Assembly (NCBI RefSeq): GCF_009708075.1
Contig: NZ_WMBT01000007.1
Span: 103,818-167,817 of the forward strand
Length of the DNA: 64,000 nucleotides
Direction of reading: 5' to 3'
From: Paracoccus lichenicola
GTDB lineage: Bacteria; Pseudomonadota; Alphaproteobacteria; Rhodobacterales; Rhodobacteraceae
The notes under the pieces were generated by a model. That model was not told the DNA's origin, made no database searches, and saw nothing but the letters and a program-made list of their open reading frames with translations. Shown here one piece after another: positions 46,998 to 56,190 of this stretch. Made by a program: the position numbers and the translations under genes. Position 1 is the stretch's first letter. Each line of letters begins with the position of its first letter.

Positions 46998-48277
46998 TGA
47001 AAGCGCTTGTGTTGAGCCATGCCCATCCCGCCTTTTCCATTGGTGGCGCGCAGGTCGCATCCTATAACCTGTTCCAGGGCATGAAGCAGCAGCAGGGGTG
47101 GAATGCCCATTACATGGCGGGTGTCGGTCCCCTTGTGGCGCGCCACGCTGCGACGCCGCTGATGTCGCTGGGCCAAGCCCCGGACGAGACGCTGTTCTGG
47201 ACCAACGACTACGACTGGTTTCATTTGGGCTTGAACGACACGAACGCCATCATCAAGCATTTCGAACGTTTCCTGTCCGACCTGCGGCCCGCTGTCGTGA
47301 ACTTCCACCATGTCATGGGGTTCGGAATCCAGGCGATCCGGGCCACGCGCCGCGCTTTGGGCGATGTGCCGATCGTCTATACCCTGCACGAATACCTGCC
47401 GATCTGTGCCCATCACGGGCAGATGATCAAGGCAAAGAGCGCTGCCCTGTGCGTGAAGGCCTCGGCGTCGGATTGCGGCATGTGCTTCCCCGAGATCGGG
47501 GCCGCGAACATGCTGCGGCGCGAGTTGTTCATCAAGTCCTTCTTCGCCGAAGTGGACGCCTTTGTCTCGCCTTCGCGGTTTCTGTTGAAGCGCTTCCAGG
47601 ATTGGGGCCTGCCACGCGAAAAGCTGGTGATGATCGAGAACGGGCTGGAGGGCGGTCCTGTCGCACCGGTGCGTGCCCTGCCGGCGGGCGGGCGGCGCAA
47701 CCGCTTTGCCTATTTCGGACAGCTGAACCCGTTCAAGGGCATCAAGGTGCTGGTCGAGGCTGTCGCGCGCATCCCGGAAAAGACCTGGGGGGACGGTATC
47801 CTGTATATCTTCGGCGGCAACCTGGAACACCAGCCCGAGGATTTCCAGGCCCAGGTAAAGGAACTGTTCCGCCTTTCCGGCCGTCGCCTGCGGTTCATGG
47901 GCTCCTATAAAAGTGCCGACTTGCCGCATTTGATGCGCGAGGTGGACTGGACCATCGTGCCGTCAACCTGGTGGGAAAACGCACCGGTCGTCATCCAGGA
48001 GGCGTTTCATCATCGCCGCCCGATCATCGCCTCCGACATCGGCGGAATGGCTGAAAAGGTGCGCGATGGCATCGACGGGCTGCATTTCCGCGTCTCCAAC
48101 CCCGAGAGTCTGGCCGAGACGATGACGCGCGCGATGGAGCCGGCTGTCTGGAACCGCCTGTATGGAGGCATCCGGCCCCCGACCACGGCAAACGAGGCCG
48201 CCCGCCTGCACGCTGCTCTGTTCGAGAAGATCCTGGCCCGCAGGTCCAACCCAGCCTTGGCGGTGGATCATGTCTAA
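46997..48277 (+). CDS. Family 4 glycosyltransferase
   Basis: A 426-residue GT-B enzyme. N-terminal HAHPAFSIGGAQVASYNLFQ, NFHHVMGFGIQAIRA and TLHEYLPICAHHGQMIK; C-terminal YFGQLNPFKGIKVLVEAVAR and the E-x7-E motif in WWENAPVVIQEAFHHRRPII. A cysteine pair (SDCGMCFPEIG) in the middle matches the paralogue at 43612. The ATG shares one base with the preceding stop (TGATG), and its end overlaps the exporter gene by eight bases, so the glycosyltransferase and exporter are made from one message. Confidence 0.9.
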   Translation: MKALVLSHAHPAFSIGGAQVASYNLFQGMKQQQGWNAHYMAGVGPLVARHAATPLMSLGQAPDETLFWTNDYDWFHLGLNDTNAIIKHFERFLSDLRPAVVNFHHVMGFGIQAIRATRRALGDVPIVYTLHEYLPICAHHGQMIKAKSAALCVKASASDCGMCFPEIGAANMLRRELFIKSFFAEVDAFVSPSRFLLKRFQDWGLPREKLVMIENGLEGGPVAPVRALPAGGRRNRFAYFGQLNPFKGIKVLVEAVARIPEKTWGDGILYIFGGNLEHQPEDFQAQVKELFRLSGRRLRFMGSYKSADLPHLMREVDWTIVPSTWWENAPVVIQEAFHHRRPIIASDIGGMAEKVRDGIDGLHFRVSNPESLAETMTRAMEPAVWNRLYGGIRPPTTANEAARLHAALFEKILARRSNPALAVDHV

Positions 48278-49991
48278 CGGCAGGCCAGTTCGAGGTCCTT
48301 GGCAGGCAGCGCTGATCGATCTTGCCAAGGGTGTGGCGGCGGCAGGCTTTGTCGGCTTTTTTGTCAATCTTCTTTACCTGTCCTTGCCGCTTTATCAGTC
48401 GCAGATCTTCGACCGGGTCATCTCATCGGGCAATTTCGATACGCTGGTGGCCTTGACGCTGATCGTGGCGTTCCTGTTCACCTTCCAGTTCACGCTGGAT
48501 TTCCTGCGCTCACGGCTGCTTCTTGTCATCGCGGCACGGATGTCGACCGTGCTTGGCCGCCCTGTTTTCGAGGCCGCTGTCGAAACCGCGCTGAAATCCG
48601 GCACGACAACGGCCGCCACGGCGATGCGGGATCTGAACGGGCTTCGCGGCTTTGTTGCAGGCGGCGCGATCACCTTGCCGATGGACATGGCCTTCACACC
48701 GATCCTGCTGGTCGTGCTGTCATTGCTGCATCCGCTTTACGGAACTGTCGGACTTTGCGGCGCCAGTCTCTTGACGCTGATTGCCGTTGCGACCGAGATG
48801 CTGGCGCGGCGTCCGGCAGCACAGGCCGTGCAGACAAATGTCCTGCTTCAGGCGGAAACCGCCAATGCCATCCGCAATTCCGAAGTGATTGCAGCCATGG
48901 GGATGCTGCCTGACCTGTCGCAACGCTGGCAGCGCGGACAGGCCATGTCGCTCGATAGTATCGAGGCGGGGGGAACGACGGCAAAGTTCCTTGCTGCGCT
49001 TGCGCGCGGGTCGCGGATCGGTCTTCAGATCGCGGTGATCTGCACCGGAGCCACGCTGGTCATCCGGCAGGAGGCAAGCCCGGGAACCATCCTGGCTGCG
49101 GCAGTGATCACCTCGCGCATGCTGGCGCCGTTCGAGCATCTGATCGACGGCTGGCGGCAATGGGTCAACGCCCTTGCCATCGCCCGGCGGTTGCGCGAGC
49201 TCTTGCAAGCCGGGGGGCGGACCCGTTCGGCGGTTAAGGTGCCGGTGGGGCGGGCCGAAGTCCTGGTGGACCGGCTCAGCTATGTCCCTCCGGGGCAGGA
49301 CGCCCCGCTGCTGCGAAACATCAGCTTCTCGATCGCTCCCGGAGAAATGGTGGGCGTGATCGGCCCGTCCGGCGCCGGAAAATCGACGCTGGCGCGCCTG
49401 GTGGTCGGATTGTGGGCGCCGACGACAGGGGGGATTTTCCTGGATGGGCAATCCGCCTTCCTGCACGAGCGGGCCAGCTTCGGCGAGGCGGTCGGCTACC
49501 TTCCCCAAGAACCGCTTCTGCTTGACGGAACAGTTCGGGAGAATATCGCCAGGTTCCGCAATGCACCCATTGACGATGTGGTCGCCGCCGCGCGTCAGGC
49601 GGGGGTCCATGACATGATCGGCCGTTTGCCCAGAGGGTATGAAACGCTGCTGGCCGATGGCGGGGCACGCCTGTCTGGCGGACAGCGGCAGCGCATTGCC
49701 TTGGCGCGCGCGGTCTTTGGGACGCCAAAGCTGCTTGTGCTGGATGAACCGAACTCCTCGCTGGATGCCGATGGCGAGGCGGCCCTGATCGAGGCGGTGG
49801 AACGCGCCCGCGCAGCCGGCGCCGCGGTGCTGGTGGTGGCGCAGCGCATGTCGATCCTGAACAAGGCCGACCGCCTTCTGCTGCTGCGCGAGGGCGCGGT
49901 GGCGCAATACGGCAACAAGGCCGAGGTGCTGGCGACGCTGGGTCCCCGGCGGCGCGACGCCACAACCGCAGCAGAGGCGCGCATATCATGA
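48270..49991 (+). CDS. Type I secretion ABC exporter (PrtD type)
   Basis: A 573-residue half transporter. The N-terminal 300 residues are an ABC exporter membrane domain starting FVNLLYLSLPLYQSQIFDRV, with several hydrophobic helices. The ATPase has Walker A GPSGAGKST, signature LSGGQRQR and Walker B LLVLDEPNSSLD. The length and the absence of a C39 peptidase or RTX-type N-terminal extension put it with PrtD/LipB exporters for RTX proteins. Working as a dimer with the adjacent HlyD-like protein and a TolC-type outer channel encoded elsewhere, it would export the nearby RTX proteins. Its ATG overlaps the glycosyltransferase upstream. Confidence 0.9.
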   Translation: MSNGRPVRGPWQAALIDLAKGVAAAGFVGFFVNLLYLSLPLYQSQIFDRVISSGNFDTLVALTLIVAFLFTFQFTLDFLRSRLLLVIAARMSTVLGRPVFEAAVETALKSGTTTAATAMRDLNGLRGFVAGGAITLPMDMAFTPILLVVLSLLHPLYGTVGLCGASLLTLIAVATEMLARRPAAQAVQTNVLLQAETANAIRNSEVIAAMGMLPDLSQRWQRGQAMSLDSIEAGGTTAKFLAALARGSRIGLQIAVICTGATLVIRQEASPGTILAAAVITSRMLAPFEHLIDGWRQWVNALAIARRLRELLQAGGRTRSAVKVPVGRAEVLVDRLSYVPPGQDAPLLRNISFSIAPGEMVGVIGPSGAGKSTLARLVVGLWAPTTGGIFLDGQSAFLHERASFGEAVGYLPQEPLLLDGTVRENIARFRNAPIDDVVAAARQAGVHDMIGRLPRGYETLLADGGARLSGGQRQRIALARAVFGTPKLLVLDEPNSSLDADGEAALIEAVERARAAGAAVLVVAQRMSILNKADRLLLLREGAVAQYGNKAEVLATLGPRRRDATTAAEARIS

Positions 49992-51277
49992 CTGTGATGA
50001 CCGATGACGAGGGTCTTCCTGCCTATCGGCCCGTCTTCCTCACGGCATTGGCGATGATCCTGTTTCTGGTCTGTACCGTGGGTGGATGGGCAAGCTATGC
50101 GCGGCTCGACGGCGCCGTGGTCACACAGGGGGTTGTTCTTGCGGAAAGCAGACGCAAGACGGTCGAGAACCTGGAGGGCGGCATCCTGTCCAGCCTTTTG
50201 GTGGCGCCGGGAGACCGCGTCCGGGCGGGCCAGCCGGTCGCGCAGCTTGACACCACCCAGGATCGAGAACGCTTGGCACAGATGGAATCCGAACGCCTGG
50301 CGCTTGTCTTCGACATCTGGCGGCTGGACGCCGAGGCACAGGGGCGTCCGCTCGACCCTGCCCAAGCGCCCGAGTCCGATCCGGCGCGGATCGCCGCGCA
50401 GACAAGCCTTTACGAGGCACGCCGGGCTCTGCATCAGGGACAGATCGTGTCAATGATACGTCAGGCGGATCATCTTTCGGCCCAAGCCCGCGCCAATCGC
50501 GCCCAAGCCCGCGCCTCCGAACGTCAGATCGAAAGCTGGAAGCAGGAACTGGCCAATACCGAAGCCTTGGTCGAACGCGGGGCTGCAACCCGCCAGAAGG
50601 TTCGCGAGATCGAACGGAACCTGTCGATCCTAGAAGGCGAGCGCGATGAATATGCTGCCTTGGCCGAGGCGAACGAGCGGGATGGCGCGCGCGTCGCAGC
50701 CGATATTTCCACCTTGCGTCAGCAGCGCGTGGCCGAGGCTGCGGAACTGCTGGCCCAGTCCCGCCGCGCCCTTCCGGCCCTCCAGGCGCAGATGCGGGCG
50801 AGCAAGGATATTCTTGATCGTCGGACGCTGCGTGCGCCGCAGGATGGGCTCGTGGTCGATATTCCGACCGTAACGCCCGGCGCGGTGATCGGATCCGGCG
50901 TCATTGTGATGGAAATCGTGCCCGATACCGACGCCCTGGTCATCCAGGCGCGGCTTCCGCCTGAGTCCATCGACACGGTCCATGTCGGCCGCACGGCGCG
51001 GGTCAGGTTGACCGCCTATCGGCGCGCAGTCGCCCCCACCATCGACGGCAAGGTGACCTATGTGTCCGCAGACCTGCTGGAGGAACCCCGTGACGGCAGC
51101 CGCTATTTCGAAGCCCGCATTGTGCTGGATGCCGCCGAACTGAAAGACAATCCGGATATCGCGCTGACCGCGGGGATGCCCGTCGAGGTGGCAATCCAGA
51201 CCGGAGAACGGCGGGCAGGGGACTATCTGCTGGAACCGATCCTGCGGCATCTGCGCAAAGCGATGCGCGATGAGTGA
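49988..51277 (+). CDS. Type I secretion membrane fusion protein (HlyD/PrtE type)
   Basis: A 429-residue periplasmic adaptor. One transmembrane helix near the start (PVFLTALAMILFLVCTVGGW) is followed by the first half of a lipoyl-like domain (GVVLAESRRKTVENLEGGIL), a long coiled coil rich in Gln, Arg and Ala (about residues 100-270), the second half (RTLRAPQDGLVVDIPTVTPG) and a beta-barrel ending in the family's VTYVSADL and GMPVEVAIQTGER. It bridges the exporter to the outer-membrane channel. ATGA overlaps the exporter gene. Confidence 0.92.
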   Translation: MTVMTDDEGLPAYRPVFLTALAMILFLVCTVGGWASYARLDGAVVTQGVVLAESRRKTVENLEGGILSSLLVAPGDRVRAGQPVAQLDTTQDRERLAQMESERLALVFDIWRLDAEAQGRPLDPAQAPESDPARIAAQTSLYEARRALHQGQIVSMIRQADHLSAQARANRAQARASERQIESWKQELANTEALVERGAATRQKVREIERNLSILEGERDEYAALAEANERDGARVAADISTLRQQRVAEAAELLAQSRRALPALQAQMRASKDILDRRTLRAPQDGLVVDIPTVTPGAVIGSGVIVMEIVPDTDALVIQARLPPESIDTVHVGRTARVRLTAYRRAVAPTIDGKVTYVSADLLEEPRDGSRYFEARIVLDAAELKDNPDIALTAGMPVEVAIQTGERRAGDYLLEPILRHLRKAMRDE

Positions 51278-51328
51278 ATATCTTAACCATTTCGCGCGAC
51301 AATGGCTGACGGCAACAGGGAGGAAAGA

Positions 51329-52135
51329 ATGAGCGAAGGTCATTTCACGCTGAAGAATGCGGATTTTCCAGCACTTGAGCGAGCGGGTTTGCGCATTCCG
51401 GGTCTTCTTCACACAGGCAGGCTTGCCGCCGGGTCGCGGATCGAAGGCCCGACCTCGATCATCTGCTCGGTTTCGCAAGGCGCGTTTATCGATATTGGCG
51501 CATTTTGCAACCTGAGCGGCGGAACGATCAACAATGTCCGCTTCGGGCGCTACTGCTCGATCGCATCCGGTGTGGTCATCGGGATGCACGAGCATCCAAC
51601 CGATTGGCTGACAACCTCGCGCACAGCGTATTTCCCGCAGGTGAATGGCTGGCGCGAACTGGTTGCCTCCCATCGCATCGACGAGATCCGACAAGGCCAG
51701 CGCCCCTTCAGGGACAGCTGCCCGATCACCGAAATCGGCCATGACGTCTGGATCGGGCAGGGTGCTTTCATCAAGTCGGGCGTGACGATCGGGACAGGGT
51801 CGATCATTGGCGCAAGGGCGATCGTGCTGCGTGATGTGCCGCCTTATTCCATTGTTGTCGGAACGCCGGGGCGGGTCATGCGCTTGCGCTTCCCCGAGGC
51901 GACGGTCGCGCGTCTGCTGGCTCTGCAATGGTGGCGCTATTCGATCTTTGATCTGTTCTCGGCTCCGCTTGATGACATCAATGCAGCATTGGATCGGATC
52001 GAGGCCATGATCAACGCAGGGCAGCTCGTGCCCTATGAAGGGCCCGTCGTCACGGCAGGGGACCTGCGCGATCTGCAAGGCCTGGCCGCTGATCTCGCGG
52101 CCCGCTTCACTCCGCCGGTGGCACAAGCCAGCTGA
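51329..52135 (+). CDS. CatB-like hexapeptide-repeat acetyltransferase
   Basis: A 268-residue left-handed beta-helix acyltransferase of the xenobiotic acetyltransferase type. Hexapeptide turns appear in GAFIDIGAFCNLSGGTINNV, RFGRYCSIASGVVIG and DVWIGQGAFIKSGVTIGTGS, with catalytic His in GMHEHPTDW and the closing PPYSIVVGTPGRVMRLRF. It would transfer an acetyl group to a sugar, consistent with glycan decoration. GGGAGGA precedes the chosen ATG; one at 51302 is possible but adds an unrelated N-terminus. It follows the exporter operon in the same direction. Confidence 0.85.
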   Translation: MSEGHFTLKNADFPALERAGLRIPGLLHTGRLAAGSRIEGPTSIICSVSQGAFIDIGAFCNLSGGTINNVRFGRYCSIASGVVIGMHEHPTDWLTTSRTAYFPQVNGWRELVASHRIDEIRQGQRPFRDSCPITEIGHDVWIGQGAFIKSGVTIGTGSIIGARAIVLRDVPPYSIVVGTPGRVMRLRFPEATVARLLALQWWRYSIFDLFSAPLDDINAALDRIEAMINAGQLVPYEGPVVTAGDLRDLQGLAADLAARFTPPVAQAS

Positions 52136-53321
52136 CTGGAAACCTGACAAGGGTGCGTTCTGGCCCTGTCTTTCAGTCACCGTCCAGAGGGATGCGGACA
52201 AGATAAAGCCATGAATTCCGATCAACGGGTTCAACGTTCGCTGTAGAACTGTCGAGGTCCAGCAAGGACGGGTTGGCCGCCGCCGCATCCGTGTCGCAAT
52301 CGCGAGGCCAGAGCAAGGAAACGTCAAGCAGCAGGCGCAGACTGCTCGAGTGGATCAGGTCGGGGGACGTCGTTCACCAGATACCTAGGCGCATCACGCC
52401 ATCTGGGGCGCGCAGGGTTGCCGGGGCTACTGCCAGATGGACGTCCTCTTCAGACAGCTGCACGATCGATGATATCGTGCTTGCGATGCCGGAGATGGGG
52501 ACACAGGCATGCCGCGACGGCTTGGAAGGGGTGTCCCCGTAGATTCTGCGGAAGCAATGCCGAACGTCTCGCTATTCCAAGCCCGCCAGTCCCGAGCGGT
52601 GGCGCCTGTCGGACGACGGATTAGGCAGGCGCCACGGCGCTGAGGCGGTGCGTCCTCGGTAAAGATGACGGCGTGAAGAAATTTTGTGCGATGAATGATG
52701 GTGCTGGAGTTGGAATGCCCTTGGTGGCGGCTCTGCGTGGGTGGATAGGGGACCGGCGACGTCGCGACAGGCGAGGCGCCTGCGGAAGCGTGACGGAATA
52801 AGGCAATGCGGAAAACTCGACGATGCTGTTCCACCAGCGGGACGCGTGGGCACTGGCGACATTAGCCGGGCCTTGCATGGCCATGACACTCTCCATGCGC
52901 GAGTGCCGCCAGCCTGCCGGACGGTTCGATACAGGAGGAGGCGATCCAGGTTCGGTCATCGAAGGCGGAAGGTGCATCGTCATGGCACCTTCATGGACGA
53001 TCCGGCAGTTGCGGCGCATTGTGTCAATAGGTTGTCCCGCGGCCGGGTCGAGTCCGCCCAGTTCCTGCCAGAAGATTGATCCCACTCCTGTCGCGCCAAG
53101 CCCGGGCGGCGCTGTCGGGAGCGTCCCATCGGCGGCATTGATCGGTTGCCCTGTCCAAACTGGTTGAAAAGTGCCAACAATGACCGATTTAGCGGTCGCC
53201 GAAAATGGCGAGAGGCAAAGCAGGAAGAAGGCGCATCCCGAATCTTTGGAATGGCGTAAACCCGATCTTAAAGATCTGCTTTTATCACATTGCCAAGCCG
53301 CATTGTCGCAGGGTTGGCCAG
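52136..53321. other. Long stretch without a supported gene
   Basis: Nearly 1.2 kb. The longest open frame is on the minus strand (52621 to about 53240) and contains a hydrophobic segment, SGCAFFLLCLSPFSATAKSV, that resembles a signal peptide, followed by a Pro/Ser/Gly-rich sequence with no known domain. No good start codon precedes it. It may be a decayed secreted-protein gene. Confidence 0.4.
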
Positions 53322-53951
53322 ATGAATAACCAGACACCTCTCTCCCAAGTCTCCAAAGAGCCCCGGCTTCATGGCGTGATCGACATTCTGCGCACTGATC
53401 GCGTGGCAGGTTGGGTAATTGATCGGACTGATGCTGCCCGGTGCGCCAGTGTCGATGTGCGCCGCGAGGGCCGGTTGATCGGAACCGTGACAGCCAACCG
53501 GCCGCGCAAGGACCTAGAGCGTCAGGCCGTCGGCACTGGCTCCTACGGCTTCGCATTCACCTTCGATCCACCGCTGGAGGAGGGAATGGAGTTTACGGTC
53601 GTGGTCACAGCCCGCTCGCATGACGGAGTCGAGTTGCCTCTTCAGCCGGCGGCAGGCGCGGCAAAAGCAGTCACGGCCGAGAAGAAAGTGCTTGGCCGCA
53701 TTCTGTCCGAACTGGTGGCGTTGCGGGCCGAGGTCGACAATCTGCGACTGGAGGAAGCATCAGCCGAGAAGGCGCGCGCATGTTTTCAGGAACGCCTGGA
53801 ACTTGTCCAACTTCGTCTCGAAAGCAGCATTCCGGCCAAGGATCTGCCGCAGCGCAGTTCGCCCGGATGGCTTGTTGGGATCGGGGTGGCAGGCGCCATC
53901 CTGGCTACCGGATCGCTGATCGCCGGGCTTTATTCGCTGTGGGCCGCGTAG
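53322..53951 (+). CDS. Membrane-anchored protein with glycan-associated beta domain
   Basis: A 209-residue protein. Residues 15-105 (HGVIDILRTDRVAGWVIDRT, SVDVRREGRLIGTVTANRPR and GTGSYGFAFTFDPPLEEG) match a small beta domain often attached to glycosyltransferases, with a V-x-GW-x-D opening and a GFxFxFDPPL end. A coiled coil follows (EKKVLGRILSELVALRAEVD) and a C-terminal membrane helix (GWLVGIGVAGAILATGSLIA). It probably serves as a scaffold or adaptor at the membrane for the glycosyltransferase encoded one base downstream. The ATG is chosen at the start of the conserved region; longer frames begin in non-coding sequence. Confidence 0.65.
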   Translation: MNNQTPLSQVSKEPRLHGVIDILRTDRVAGWVIDRTDAARCASVDVRREGRLIGTVTANRPRKDLERQAVGTGSYGFAFTFDPPLEEGMEFTVVVTARSHDGVELPLQPAAGAAKAVTAEKKVLGRILSELVALRAEVDNLRLEEASAEKARACFQERLELVQLRLESSIPAKDLPQRSSPGWLVGIGVAGAILATGSLIAGLYSLWAA

Positions 53952-53952
53952 C

Positions 53953-55161
53953 GTGGCGGGCGCGCCGAGCATCCTGATCATCCACGACCATTTTCCCGGC
54001 CAGTTCGGGGCCCTTGCACTTCATCTTGCTGCGAATGGCTGGGACGTGACATTTGCGACACGCACGATGCCCGTCATCAATCCCGGATATCGTGTTGTTT
54101 CCTTCACCCCGCACCGCGGCCCGTCCAGCAAGACGCATCCTTATGCGCAGCCGATGGACCGCGCGGTGTTGACGGGACAGGCCTTTGCCCGCACGGGCAT
54201 TGCGCTCCGGAACGAAGGTTACAGGCCGCATGTGATCGTTTGCCATTCAGGCTGGGGAGCAGGGCTTTTTGCAAAGGATATTTTCCCGGAAGCCAGGTTG
54301 GTCTCGTATGCGGAGTGGTGGTACAATTCGCCTGGGGCGGATATCGCGTTTCTGGCAGGATCCTATCCAGACGTGATCGATTCAGGGCCAGACGCGCGAA
54401 TGATGGAGCGTGCGCGCAATGCGCACCTGGCACTCGACCTGTCCTCTGCCGATGCGTGTCTATGTCCGACACATTTTCAAGCGGCGCAGTTTCCTGCCTC
54501 TATCAAGCGTGACCTGATTGTGGGTCATGACGGAATTGATACCAGCTTCTTCTCGCCGGGGCCGCCCGAGGATCCAACGCTGGGTGGCCGCGTTCCTGAT
54601 GACGCGCGGGTCGTGACCTTCGCAACGCGCGGCATGGAGCCGCATCGCGGCTTTCCGGAATTCATGAAAGCTGTCCCATCAATCATTGCGGCGGATCGTC
54701 GCATTCATGTCGTCATCGCCGGGCAGAACAAAGTCGTTTATGGACCTCGTTCCATACGCGTGCGCGACTGGAAGGCAGAAGCTCTTTCGACGTTGAACTT
54801 GGATCCAGCGCGCGTTGTCTTTACGGGAGCGCTGCGGGTGAACGAGTATCGCAATCTCCTGCGCCGCTCCGATGCGCATGTCTATCTGACCGTTCCGTTT
54901 GTTTTGTCTTGGTCGATGTTGGAGGCGATGAGCGCTGCAAGGCGGCTCGTGCTGTCAGATACCTCGCCGGTTCGGGAATTTGCCGGAACCGGCCAAGCGA
55001 TACTTTCCGCGATTTCCCCTCCGTCCATCGCTGATGCGGTGCTAGAGGCACTGGACGACGTTTCCGACAGATCCCAAAGAGCGCGTGATCTTATCAAGGA
55101 TAGAATTCCGCTTCATGACTGCTTGTCTTTCCGGCAGGAGGTGCTTTCACAATTCTTGTGA
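53953..55161 (+). CDS. Family 4-like glycosyltransferase
   Basis: A 402-residue GT-B-type protein with a GTG start one base after the preceding stop. The N-terminus (SILIIHDHFPGQFGALALHL) holds the donor loop, the middle has HVIVCHSGWGAGLFAKDIFP, and the C-terminal half carries RGMEPHRGFPEFMKAVPSII, FTGALRVNEYRNLLRRSDAH and LSWSMLEAMSAARRLVLSDT, where the Glu of the E-x7-E motif appears in LEAMSA. It belongs to the group seen in cyanobacterial and alphaproteobacterial EPS clusters. It is probably co-transcribed with the anchor protein upstream. Confidence 0.85.
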   Translation: MAGAPSILIIHDHFPGQFGALALHLAANGWDVTFATRTMPVINPGYRVVSFTPHRGPSSKTHPYAQPMDRAVLTGQAFARTGIALRNEGYRPHVIVCHSGWGAGLFAKDIFPEARLVSYAEWWYNSPGADIAFLAGSYPDVIDSGPDARMMERARNAHLALDLSSADACLCPTHFQAAQFPASIKRDLIVGHDGIDTSFFSPGPPEDPTLGGRVPDDARVVTFATRGMEPHRGFPEFMKAVPSIIAADRRIHVVIAGQNKVVYGPRSIRVRDWKAEALSTLNLDPARVVFTGALRVNEYRNLLRRSDAHVYLTVPFVLSWSMLEAMSAARRLVLSDTSPVREFAGTGQAILSAISPPSIADAVLEALDDVSDRSQRARDLIKDRIPLHDCLSFRQEVLSQFL

Positions 55162-55219
55162 CCTTGATCGGGCTGTAAGTCTATCCATGCATCCACGGAG
55201 ATGCTGTGAGTGGAATAAA

Positions 55220-55672
55220 CACGTAGCAGTGACAGGCGAGTAGGATACATCGGTTCACATGTCCCCAAGGCTATTCGCGCGGCGGATTTCGTGCCAGTTG
55301 CCTTTGAGAATTTTTTGCCGGCTGCCGCGATGCCGTGCGCTTCGGCCCGCTGGTTCAAGGCGATCTTCCGAACCGAAGTAAAATCAAGGCTGCCTTGACT
55401 GAATACGGGCCGATAGCGGTGTTGCATTTCGCCGCCTTATCGCTTGTGCCTCGATGAGGAACCCCGGTCCTTATTGGCGCTTGAACGTGAACGGCGCGCT
55501 GAACCTCCTTCAGGGAACGGTGGCGGCAGACATCCGCAATCTTGTCTTCTCGTCCATGTGCGCGACCTATGGTGACCAAGATGGGGTGATCCTGGATGAG
55601 GCCACCCTGCGGCGTCCAATCAATGCCTTCGGACGATCAGAAGCTCTCCTTTTAGATGGAAATCGCCTGTAG
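55220..55672 (+). pseudogene. UDP-glucose 4-epimerase (galE-like) remnant
   Basis: Three frames in sequence give RVGYIGSHVPKAIRAADFVP (Rossmann loop region), then VRFGPLVQGDLPNRSKIKAA with AVLHFAALSLV, then ALNLLQGTVAADIRNLVFSS and CATYGDQDGVILDEATLRRP. This is the order of GalE, but with frameshifts and stops and without the C-terminal half. It lies directly after the glycosyltransferase gene, as an old part of the EPS locus. Confidence 0.75.
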
Positions 55673-55788
55673 AGGCAGACAAGCGCGGTCAATCTGCGGC
55701 TAGTCCGACCTTGGCGAGAACTCCTCTTCCGAGAAAAAGCTAGGCATCGTACCTGTATCTGCGGCAACGACCATGATCCCCTCGCCTG

Positions 55789-55804
55789 TTAACCCATCCT
55801 TAAC
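55789..55804 (+). promoter_or_regulatory. CtrA-type binding site (TTAA-N7-TTAAC)
   Basis: TTAACCCATCCTTAAC matches the CtrA full-site consensus perfectly and lies 40 bases before the small gene at 55844, nearly the same distance as the site before its paralogue at 38677. The flanks (CTTAACC-x-TG) are also conserved between the two. Confidence 0.62.
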
Positions 55805-55843
55805 CCTGTTCCCGTATGCAAATTGGGCATAAGGAGGACGCGC

Positions 55844-56125
55844 ATGAGCTACCGTATCGCGACCTACGGCGCCCTGCAGGCCAATCTCTCGGCGGCGAAT
55901 ACGTCTGTGATGCTATGCCGGGCTAGTATCGGCCGGTTGCCCCTGACAAGCGCAGAGCGCGACGAGACCATCGAGCGGATCAGCAAGCAGATTCGTGAGC
56001 TGGAGGCGATGCTCCTGGAGTTAAGCGGGCCTGGTAGAAAGAAGGGTACCCCGTTCATCAGGACGCGCCGCCGGAAATCGCCTGCGCCGCGCCGCACTGG
56101 TGCCCTGTCCGACGGTGTGCCTTAA
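55844..56125 (+). CDS. Small conserved protein, VMLCRA family
   Basis: A 93-residue protein of unknown function, MSYRIATYGALQANLSAANT followed by SVMLCRASIGRLPL and a helix ISKQIRELEAMLLELSG, with a basic C-terminal tail (RTRRRKSPAPRRTG) not found in the other copies. AAGGAGGA five bases before the ATG is the best ribosome-binding site of the three. The tail could bind nucleic acid or membrane phosphates. With the CtrA-type box upstream, regulation with the cell-cycle/motility network is likely. It is flanked by the galE remnant and an IS3 fragment. Confidence 0.75.
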   Translation: MSYRIATYGALQANLSAANTSVMLCRASIGRLPLTSAERDETIERISKQIRELEAMLLELSGPGRKKGTPFIRTRRRKSPAPRRTGALSDGVP

Positions 56126-56190
56126 CGGCGTAATCCAGGAGATCTGACCAGGAAGGGGCGTCACAACACAGCCTTAGGGTCCAAGGGCAG

